A DNA stretch of 64,000 nucleotides, from positions 1 through 64,000 of the forward strand of contig NZ_QLLT01000022.1 in the NCBI RefSeq assembly GCF_003259315.1. The letters are read 5' to 3'. Both the position numbers and the translations under genes were made by a program. The notes below the pieces were generated by a model that did not search any database, was not told the origin of the DNA, and saw nothing but the letters and a program-made list of their open reading frames with translations. Source of the DNA: Kitasatospora sp. SolWspMP-SS2h (GTDB taxonomy: Bacteria; Actinomycetota; Actinomycetes; Streptomycetales; Streptomycetaceae). Positions 8,631-14,817 of this stretch are shown here, piece by piece. Position 1 is the first letter of the stretch. Each line of letters starts with the position of its first letter.

Positions 8631-9748
8631 GCCGCGTCCCGTTCGGCCAGCAGGGCGCGCACCCGGGGGACGACCTCCTCGCCGACCCGGTACGCCTCCT
8701 CCAGGTGCGGGTAGCCGGAGAGGATGAACTCGTCGACGCCCAGGGCCCGGTACTCGGCGAGGCGGGCGGCGACCTCGTCGTGCGAGCCGACCAGGGCGGT
8801 GCCGGCGCCCTCCCGGACCAGGCCGATGCCGGCCCACAGGTTGGGGGCGACCAGCAGGTCGCGGGCGGCGGCGGTGCCGCCGCCGTGCAGGGCCGCCATC
8901 CGGGCCTGGCCGGTGGAGTCCATCGCGGCGAACCGGGCCTGGCTGGCCCGGACGGCCGCCGGGTCGATGCCGGAGAGGATCCGGTCGGCCTCGGCCCACG
9001 CCTGTTCGGCGGTGTCGCGGCTGATCACGTGCAGCCGCAGCCCGTACCGCAGGGTGCGCCCCTGCTCGGCGGCGATCGCGCGCAGCCGGGTGATCCGCTC
9101 GGCGATCGCCGCCGGCGGTTCGCCCCACAGCAGTTGGACGTCGGCGCGGCGGGCGGCGACCTGCTCGGCGGCGGGCGAGGCGCCGCCGAAGTACAGCGGG
9201 ACGGGGTGCTCGACGGCGGGGTCGACGAGCTGGGCGTCGGCGAGTTGCAGGTGCGCGCCCCGACGGTCGACGCGCTTGCCGTCCAGCAGGTCGCGCAGCG
9301 CGGCCATCACCTCGTCGGTGCGGGCGTAGCGCTCGTCGTGGGCCAGGTGGTCGCCGTAGGCGCGCTGTTCGGCGGGGTCGCCGCCGGTGACCACGTTCAG
9401 CCGCAGCCGGCCGCCGGCCAGGCGGCGGAAGGAGTCGGCCTGCTGGGCGAGCAGGGTGGGGCTGGCGAAACCGGCCCGGAAGGCGACCAGGAAGCCGATC
9501 CGGCGGGTGTGCTGGGTGAGCGCGGTGGCCAGGACCCACGGGTCGACGCAGCCGAGGCCGACCGGCGCGAGCAGCGCGGTGAACCCGGCCTGCTCGGCGG
9601 CCCGGGCGACCTGCGCCAGGTAGTCGACGTCGGCGGGCCGGCGGGTCGCGGCACCGGTGCGGCCCTGCACGGCGGTGACGCCGCCGGGGTCGCGGCCGTC
9701 GCCGCCGGTGGGCAGGAACCAGTGGAACACGGGGGTTCGGTCGGGCAC
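8627..9748 (-). CDS. ssuD: FMNH2-dependent alkanesulfonate monooxygenase
   Basis: 373 residues, a luciferase-like flavin monooxygenase. Family hallmarks are VFHWFLPTGGDGR at the N-terminus, FLVAFRAGFASPTLLAQQAD, RLRLNVVTGGDPAEQRAYGD, YFGGASPAAEQVAARRADVQ and the C-terminal DEFILSGYPHLEEAYRVGEE. It releases sulfite from alkanesulfonates using reduced FMN from a separate reductase, which is not encoded in this window. It is the first structural gene of the operon, followed with a 4-nt overlap by the permease. The GTG start is preceded by a GAGGA stretch. A cysteine-containing leader peptide lies about 240 bp upstream, suggesting sulfur-dependent control. Confidence 0.93.
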   Translation of the reverse strand: MPDRTPVFHWFLPTGGDGRDPGGVTAVQGRTGAATRRPADVDYLAQVARAAEQAGFTALLAPVGLGCVDPWVLATALTQHTRRIGFLVAFRAGFASPTLLAQQADSFRRLAGGRLRLNVVTGGDPAEQRAYGDHLAHDERYARTDEVMAALRDLLDGKRVDRRGAHLQLADAQLVDPAVEHPVPLYFGGASPAAEQVAARRADVQLLWGEPPAAIAERITRLRAIAAEQGRTLRYGLRLHVISRDTAEQAWAEADRILSGIDPAAVRASQARFAAMDSTGQARMAALHGGGTAAARDLLVAPNLWAGIGLVREGAGTALVGSHDEVAARLAEYRALGVDEFILSGYPHLEEAYRVGEEVVPRVRALLAERDAA

Positions 9749-9988
9749 GGGGGGTCCTCTTCTCCGGGGGCGGCCGAGGCGGCGGGCGGGACAGCGGGCG
9801 GGACTCGCACACGGGCGTACCGGGCTCACCGGGCGTACCGGGTCGTGCGGTCGGCGGGGTGCGGGCGCGGCGACGACACCCTCCGCACCGGCTGCGGACG
9901 CGGGGGTGCGGACGCGCGGGCTACGGACGCGGGGCGTACGGACGCGCAGGTGCGGCGGGGTACGGGCGGAGCCGGGGGTGCGTGGCGC

Positions 9989-10069
9989 TCAGGCGCGGCG
10001 ACAGGCAGCGGAACACACCCGGAGAAGGTCGATGTGACCCCGGGTGGTGAGGAATACGCGCTGCGACAT
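9989..10069 (-). CDS. Cysteine-containing leader peptide upstream of the sulfonate operon
   Basis: A 26-codon ORF beginning MSQRVFLTTRGHIDLLRV and ending CSAACRRA. It matches the small 'putative leader peptides' I recall upstream of sulfur-assimilation genes in Streptomyces, which share the core R-H-(I/V)-D-L-x-R-V followed by cysteines. The two cysteine codons near the end are where ribosome stalling under cysteine limitation would act on downstream expression. The ATG lies 7 nt after a TAGCTT hexamer, so the mRNA may be leaderless. It is oriented with, and about 240 nt upstream of, the monooxygenase gene. Confidence 0.75.
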   Translation of the reverse strand: MSQRVFLTTRGHIDLLRVCSAACRRA

Positions 10070-10256
10070 GCGCCGGAAGCTACCACGTTCCGGTCGGTCG
10101 AGGGCCTAGAACGTCCACATCGCGGTCACCGCGTCCACGATCCGGACGGTCGACCGAAGCGGTCGGCGCCACGGGCCTTTTCGGCCAACCCCGGTGACGT
10201 CCAATCAGTTATTCGACGGACCGCGCCTACTGGAAACAAACCTTTCGTTCAACCAC

Positions 10257-10284
10257 TTGACCGTGCCCGGTACGCCGCTATCGT
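10257..10284 (+). promoter_or_regulatory. Likely promoter of the LPMO gene
   Basis: TTGACC (10257-10262) and TATCGT (10279-10284), spaced by 16 bp. This is the best housekeeping-sigma match upstream of the LPMO gene. The predicted start of transcription, near 10291, falls just before the DasR-like operator. Confidence 0.55.
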
Positions 10285-10295
10285 CTCCCCCAGCA

Positions 10296-10311
10296 GTCGG
10301 TCTAGACCTAT
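10296..10311 (+). promoter_or_regulatory. DasR-like (dre) operator upstream of the LPMO gene
   Basis: The 10-bp core GGTCTAGACC (10299-10308) is a perfect palindrome identical to the centre of the DasR consensus ACTGGTCTAGACCAGT; 11 of 16 positions match overall. It lies just downstream of the inferred transcription start, a sensible place for repression. DasR is known to control chitin and N-acetylglucosamine genes in streptomycetes, which fits a chitin-active LPMO. Confidence 0.65.
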
Positions 10312-10446
10312 GACCGTCTCCGGCCTGTCGCAACGGTCGTACAGAGGAACCCCGTTCGTGTCCGCCCCACCGCGCCACGACGGGAACCGCCGTACCTGGA
10401 CGGTCCAGGACGGACCTGAACCCCCCACATCAGGAAGGCACCCCCC

Positions 10447-11244
10447 ATGCAGACCAAGAGAAAGGTGACCGCCGTCGTCGGCGCGCTGGTCGCCCCCCTG
10501 CTCGGCATGACCATGAGCGCGGGCACCGCCAGCGCCCACGGCTGGATCACCAACCCGGCGAGCCGCCAGGACCAGTGCGCCAACAACGTGGTCAGCTGCG
10601 GCCAGATCAAGTACGAGCCGCAGAGCGTCGAGGGCCCGAAGGGCCTGTTCACCTGTTCCGGCGGTCACTCCGAGTACGCCGAGCTGGACAACGACAACCT
10701 GGGCTGGAAGGTCACCAACGTGTCCTCCGTCCAGACCTTCACCTGGCACTTCACCGCCCGGCACTCCACCGCGAACTGGCAGTACTACATCGGCAACAAG
10801 CTGATCGCCACGTTCCCCGGCAACAACGCCCAGCCGCCGGCCGACCTCAGCCAGACCGTGAACTTCGGCAGCTACACCGGCCGCCAGAAGGTCCTCGCGG
10901 TGTGGAACATCTCGGACACCGCGAACGCGTTCTACTCCTGCATCGACGTCAACATCGGCGGCACGGGCGGGACGACGGGCGGCACCACGGGTGGCACGAC
11001 CGGCGGGACCACCGGCGGGACGACGGGTGGCACGACCGGCGGCACGACCGGAGGCACCACGGGCGGGACCACCGGCGGCACCGGCAGCTGCACGACCGCC
11101 GCCTGGAACACGACCGCGGCCTACAGCGCCGGCCAGACCGTCTCCTACGGCGGCCACAACTGGCGCGCCAAGTGGTGGACCCAGGGCGAGCAGCCCGGCA
11201 CCACCGGCCAGTGGGGCGTCTGGGACGACCTCGGCGCCTGCTGA
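10447..11244 (+). CDS. Secreted lytic polysaccharide monooxygenase (AA10) with a CBM5/12-type module
   Basis: 265 residues. A signal peptide ends in AGTASA, leaving mature His31 (HGWITNPASR), the N-terminal ligand of the copper histidine brace. The second brace histidine lies in the TFTWHFTARHS region. The AA10 domain spans about 31-170. A (GGTT)n linker (171-213) leads to a C-terminal carbohydrate-binding module (about 215-265) with CTTAAWNTTAAYSAGQTVSY and WWTQGEQPG, typical of CBM5/12 chitin-binding modules. The enzyme should oxidatively cleave crystalline chitin outside the cell. The dre-like operator upstream supports a chitin role. Confidence 0.93.
   Translation: MQTKRKVTAVVGALVAPLLGMTMSAGTASAHGWITNPASRQDQCANNVVSCGQIKYEPQSVEGPKGLFTCSGGHSEYAELDNDNLGWKVTNVSSVQTFTWHFTARHSTANWQYYIGNKLIATFPGNNAQPPADLSQTVNFGSYTGRQKVLAVWNISDTANAFYSCIDVNIGGTGGTTGGTTGGTTGGTTGGTTGGTTGGTTGGTTGGTTGGTGSCTTAAWNTTAAYSAGQTVSYGGHNWRAKWWTQGEQPGTTGQWGVWDDLGAC
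10957..11085 (+). repeat. In-frame GGTT repeat linker
   Basis: About 43 codons of near-perfect 12-nt units encode Gly-Gly-Thr-Thr repeats joining the LPMO catalytic domain to the CBM. Such tracts are prone to length change between strains and to assembly collapse. Confidence 0.9.
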
Positions 11245-11321
11245 CGAGCCACCCGGCACCCCGCGACACCGCCGACCGGCCGACGGCCTCCTGTGGGGGA
11301 GGGCCGCCCGGCCCGGCACCA

Positions 11322-11351
11322 GGCCCCCGACCCGCACCCGGGTCGGGGGCC
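11322..11351. terminator. Strong hairpin between the convergent LPMO and cvnE genes
   Basis: GGCCCCCGACCC and GGGTCGGGGGCC form a perfect 12-bp stem with a 6-nt loop. There is no T-tract, as is usual for streptomycete terminators. It lies downstream of the LPMO stop and can serve the convergent P450 gene as well. Confidence 0.75.
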
Positions 11352-11450
11352 CACGCGCTCCCGGGCCCTCTTCCGGCCCGGCCCAGATCCCGGGTCCGGC
11401 CCCGGCCCCGCCCCTCCCGGTAGGGCCGGGGTGGAGACCGGCCGCCCCCG

Positions 11451-13070
11451 TCAGCCCCGCAGCCGGGCCAGCAGCGCACCCCACCAGCCGCGCCGCTGCG
11501 GAGGCACCAGCGGCACCACCGGCGGCGCGGGCGGCAGCGGCGGCGCGACGGCCGCCGGGGCGGGCGCCGTCCGCGACGGGGTGGCGGCGGGCGTCCGCGG
11601 GCCGGGCACGGACGGCCCGACCGCCGTCGCCGAACTCGACGGGTACAGCGCGGTCGGCGCGGGCGACACGGTCGGCGCGGTCGCCGAGGTCTCCGCGGTC
11701 GCCGGATACCGCGAGGTCGACGGGTACGACGGGTACGACGGGTTCGAGGGGACGACCCCGGCGGCCGGTGCCGCCGCCTGCGGCTGGAGCGCGGCGCGCG
11801 GGGTGAAGCGGGCCGGCAGCTCGGTCAGGTGCCGGGACATCCAGTTGCCCCGCCAGACCAACTGGTTCTCGTCCACCGAGAGTTGGAGGTCAGGCAGCCG
11901 GGTGAGCAGGATGTCGATGCCGGACTCGGCGATCGCCCGCCCGATCTCCTGCCCGGGGCACTCGTGCGGACCGCTGCCGAACGCCAGGTGCGAGCGGTTG
12001 CCGAACAGCGGGGTGTCCAGGTCGGGCCGGACCGCCGGGTCGGCGTTGCCCGCCGCGACGCCGAGCAGCAGCATGTCGCCGGCCTTGATGGCCTGCCCGC
12101 CGAGTTCGGTGTCGCCGGTCGCCCAGCGGCCGGGCACCAGCATGAACGGCGGTGAGTCCCAGAGCACTTGGTCGAGGGCGTCCGGCAGGGTCATCTGGCC
12201 GCCCGACAGGTGGGCGCGGAAGCGGCTGTCGGTGAGGACCATCTTCAGCGTCTCGGAGATCAGGTTGATGGTGGTCTCGTTGGCGGCCAGCAGCACCGAG
12301 CGCAGGTGCTCCAGCACCTCGTCCTCGCTCAGCCCGGACGGGTGCTCGATCAGCCAGGTGATCAGGTCCTGGCCGGGCTCGTCGCGCTTGCGCTCCACGG
12401 TGCGGCGCAGCGACTCGACCACGTACTCGTTGCTGGCGACGGACGTCTCGGTGCCCTTGACCAGGTCGCGGGCGGCCTCGACCAGCCGCGGGCCGTACTC
12501 CTCGGGCATGCCGAGGAGTTGGGTCATCACCAGCATCGGCAGGTGCTCGGCGAACCGGGAGACCAGGTCGACCCGGCCGCTGTCGCCGAACTCGGCGATC
12601 AGCTGGTCGGAGAACCGGGTGACGTAGCGCCGCATGCCGCGCCGGTCGAAGCGGTTCAGGCCGTCGGTGACGGCGACCCGCAGCCGGCGGTGCTCCTCGC
12701 CGTCGACGAAGGAGCAGGTCGGCTGCCAGGCGATCACCGGCAGCACCGGGGAGTCGGGGGCGACCCGGCCCTCCCGGAACTCGGTCCAGCGCCGGGAGTC
12801 CCGGGAGAACCGGGACGGGGTGCGCATCGCGGTCAGGTTCGCCGAGTAGCCCAGCACCAGCCAGGCCGGCAGGTCGCCGTGCAGCAGGACGGGGGCGACC
12901 TCGCCGTGCTCGGCGCGCAGCTTCTCGTAGAAACCGGCCGGGTCGGCCTCGGCCTCGGGGCCGAACAGCCGCAGCAGTCCACCGCCCGGCGGCCCCCCGG
13001 CGGCGCGGTGGGCGGGACAGCCGGGCGGCGGGACGGGCGCGCCCTGGTACGCGTGCTCTTCGTACGTCAC
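11451..13070 (-). CDS. cvnE: Conservon cytochrome P450 (CYP157-like) with a Pro/Ala-rich C-terminal extension
   Basis: 539 residues. The heme ligand loop is FGSGPHECPGQEIGRA (Cys371), and the I-helix has AANETT (about 262-267) instead of the usual AGxxT. The K-helix position normally holding EXXR reads QVLW (301-304). The CYP157 family associated with Streptomyces conservons is known to lack EXXR, so this is a CYP157-type protein, not a broken gene. The P450 fold ends near residue 424. A further ~115 residues of Ser/Pro/Ala/Tyr-rich sequence end in RRGWWGALLARLRG, a basic amphipathic segment. It is the last gene of the conservon, 78 bp after cvnD, with a GTG start. Its substrate is unknown. 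Confidence 0.93.
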   Translation of the reverse strand: MTYEEHAYQGAPVPPPGCPAHRAAGGPPGGGLLRLFGPEAEADPAGFYEKLRAEHGEVAPVLLHGDLPAWLVLGYSANLTAMRTPSRFSRDSRRWTEFREGRVAPDSPVLPVIAWQPTCSFVDGEEHRRLRVAVTDGLNRFDRRGMRRYVTRFSDQLIAEFGDSGRVDLVSRFAEHLPMLVMTQLLGMPEEYGPRLVEAARDLVKGTETSVASNEYVVESLRRTVERKRDEPGQDLITWLIEHPSGLSEDEVLEHLRSVLLAANETTINLISETLKMVLTDSRFRAHLSGGQMTLPDALDQVLWDSPPFMLVPGRWATGDTELGGQAIKAGDMLLLGVAAGNADPAVRPDLDTPLFGNRSHLAFGSGPHECPGQEIGRAIAESGIDILLTRLPDLQLSVDENQLVWRGNWMSRHLTELPARFTPRAALQPQAAAPAAGVVPSNPSYPSYPSTSRYPATAETSATAPTVSPAPTALYPSSSATAVGPSVPGPRTPAATPSRTAPAPAAVAPPLPPAPPVVPLVPPQRRGWWGALLARLRG

Positions 13071-13147
13071 GGGATGACTCCGGGGGGAGGGGGAGGAGTT
13101 GACGGGCCGCGGGCGGCCGGTGGAACGGCGGGCGGGACGGCGGGACG

Positions 13148-13837
13148 TCAGCCGACCGGCTGGGCCGAGGGCGTCGCGGCCGGGACGGACCCGCCGGACG
13201 CACCGGACGCACCGGTCCCGGCGGGCCCGCCCGGCTGGGCGGCGAGGTCGTACAGGTAGCGCATCAGGGCCGTCAGCACGTCCCGGCTGGACTCCCGGGA
13301 GCGGGCGTCGCAGTGGACGATCGGCACGTGGTGCGGCAGGTCGAGCGCGGCGCGCAGTTCCTCGACGGGGTAACGGGGTGACTCCGGGAAGCCGTTGAGC
13401 GCGACCACGAACGGCACCCCGCGGTCCTCCAGCCGGCCCAGGACGTCGAAGGAGACCTCCAGCCGACGGGTGTCGACCAGCACGACCGCGCCCAGCGCGC
13501 CCTCGAACAGGCCGTTCCAGAGGAACCAGAAGCGCTCCTGGCCCGGCGTGCCGAAGACGTACAGCACCAGTTCGTCGCTGATGGTGATCCGGCCGAAGTC
13601 CATCGCCACGGTGGTGGAGTCCTTGCGCTCCACCCCGGCCAGGTCGTCGATGCCGACGCCCGCCTCGGTCATGGTCTCCTCGGTGGTCAGCGGGCGGATC
13701 TCGCTGACCGCGCCGACCAGGGTGGTCTTGCCGACCCCGAAGCCGCCGACGATGACGACCTTGACGGCGGTGGCCACGGTCGCCGGGAGCAGCTCGGCCT
13801 CGCGCGGCCCGCGCGGCTCAGAGCCGTTGAAGTCCAT
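13148..13837 (-). CDS. cvnD: Conservon GTPase CvnD
   Basis: 229 residues, a small Ras-like GTP-binding protein of the CvnD/MglA-like group. The P-loop GGFGVGKTT is at 31-39, the G3 region FGTPGQERFWFLW at about 114-126, and the G4-like ALNGFPES replaces the canonical NKxD. The C-terminal ~30 residues are Gly/Ala/Ser-rich. The start overlaps cvnC by 20 nt. In conservons CvnD works with the roadblock protein CvnB and the sensor CvnA in a membrane-associated complex resembling eukaryotic G-protein signalling; the output here is unknown. Confidence 0.94.
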   Translation of the reverse strand: MDFNGSEPRGPREAELLPATVATAVKVVIVGGFGVGKTTLVGAVSEIRPLTTEETMTEAGVGIDDLAGVERKDSTTVAMDFGRITISDELVLYVFGTPGQERFWFLWNGLFEGALGAVVLVDTRRLEVSFDVLGRLEDRGVPFVVALNGFPESPRYPVEELRAALDLPHHVPIVHCDARSRESSRDVLTALMRYLYDLAAQPGGPAGTGASGASGGSVPAATPSAQPVG

Positions 13838-14171
13838 GGATCACTGCCTCCAGCAGGGAAAGGTCGGGAAGGGCGGCCGGGGGGACGGGGGCGCGGACCT
13901 CGATCCGGCGCTCGGCGAGCAGGTCCGCCAGCAGGACGGTGACCAGGCTGTTCGGCAGCCGCAGGTAGGCGGAGATCTCGGCGACCGAGAGCGGGGAGCC
14001 GCAGATCCGCAGGATCGCGGCGTGCTCGGGCTGCATGGTCGGCTCGGGCCGGGCGCGGGCGACGACCAGCGTGACCAGGTCGAACCCGGCGGTGGCGGAC
14101 TTGCGGTCGCGCCCCCCGCTGATCACGTAGAGCCGCTCCGGGTTGGCGTCCGCCCAGTCCTGGTTGCTCAT
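13818..14171 (-). CDS. cvnC: Conservon DUF742 protein CvnC
   Basis: 117 residues, DUF742. The family's winged-helix core is visible in EHAAILRICGSPLSVAEISA and YLRLPNSLVTVLLADLL, followed by IEVRAP and a C-terminal LLEAVIHGLQRL helix. The ATG is preceded by GAGGTGCGGGG. It overlaps cvnD downstream. Unusually, 238 bp separate it from cvnB, where these genes often abut; that gap holds an open frame that overlaps both neighbours by 4 nt. Confidence 0.93.
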   Translation of the reverse strand: MSNQDWADANPERLYVISGGRDRKSATAGFDLVTLVVARARPEPTMQPEHAAILRICGSPLSVAEISAYLRLPNSLVTVLLADLLAERRIEVRAPVPPAALPDLSLLEAVIHGLQRL

Positions 14172-14413
14172 CCCCGCACCTCGGTGTGGCCGGCGGCCGG
14201 TCGGCGCGTCGGCGGTGTTCCGGTGGTTCCGGCCGTCCCGGCGGCCGCGACCGCTGTCGCCGCCGCTGCCGCGTCGGACCCGGCGGGCCGTGCGTCCGCC
14301 CGGCCCGGCCGTGACCCGGCCCGACGGAGCGCCCGCCGTCCTGCCCGTGGCCCGACGGAGCGCCCGGCCCCCGGCCCGGCCCGTCGGCCGGTCGGGTCGG
14401 CGGCGCGACTCAC
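14168..14413 (-). CDS. Possible small ORF bridging cvnB and cvnC
   Basis: An 81-codon frame beginning GTG in the GTGA overlap with the cvnB stop and ending TGA in the ATGA overlap with the cvnC start. The first half is arginine/glycine-rich (RRAGPGAGRSVGPRAGRRAL) and the second Ala/Thr-rich (AAAAATAVAAAGTAGTTGT). Third-position GC is about 80%, lower than the flanking genes. It may be a coupled peptide that keeps ribosomes moving from cvnB to cvnC, or an insertion whose frame is open by chance. No family recognised. Confidence 0.3.
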   Translation of the reverse strand: MSRAADPTGRRAGPGAGRSVGPRAGRRALRRAGSRPGRADARPAGSDAAAAATAVAAAGTAGTTGTPPTRRPAAGHTEVRG

Positions 14414-14817
14414 GCGATCTGCTCGCTGCCGCGGACGGGTGTGGTCAGGTGCTCGCCGATCCGGGCGACCAGGTCGCGCATCCGCTGGCCGACCAGGCCC
14501 GCGTCCACGCCCTCGTCCGCGAGGACCGCCAGGTAGGCCCGGGAGCCGGCCGCCATCAGGTAGAAGAAGCCGCCGCCGACCTCGATCACCACCAGCCGCA
14601 TCCGCCCGTCGCCGTGCGGGAACTCGTGGCCGACCGCGTTGGCCAGGCTCTGGAGTCCGGCGCAGGCGGCGGCCAGCCGGTCCGCGGTGTCGGGGTCGGT
14701 GCCGTGCTGGGCCAGCCGCAGGCCGTCCGCGGACAGCACGATGACGTGCCGGATGCACGGGACGGTCTCCGCGAGGTCCTTGAGCATCCAGTCCATGTTG
14801 GTCCGTTGCTGAATCAC
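14410..14817 (-). CDS. cvnB: Conservon roadblock/LC7 protein CvnB
   Basis: 135 residues, Roadblock/LC7 domain. Typical features are MLKDLAETVPCIRHVIVLSA, DGLRLAQHG and the RMRLVVIEVGGGFFYLMAAG strand pair. It starts with GTG (VIQQRTNMDWML) overlapping the cvnA stop by 4 nt (GTGA), so the two are coupled. Roadblock proteins bind and regulate the partner small GTPase, here CvnD. Confidence 0.94.
   Translation of the reverse strand: MIQQRTNMDWMLKDLAETVPCIRHVIVLSADGLRLAQHGTDPDTADRLAAACAGLQSLANAVGHEFPHGDGRMRLVVIEVGGGFFYLMAAGSRAYLAVLADEGVDAGLVGQRMRDLVARIGEHLTTPVRGSEQIA

Larger units (their letters stand above)
9749..10446. other. Divergent regulatory region between the sulfonate operon and the LPMO gene
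   Basis: Apart from the leader peptide (9989-10069, minus strand) and the LPMO promoter/operator (10257-10311, plus strand), no gene is supported. The stretch 9749-9988 would be the 5' leader between the leader peptide and ssuD. It is GC-rich with many repeated gtacgg/gcgggg words that could fold, but I could not identify a specific terminator/antiterminator pair by eye. Confidence 0.6.
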
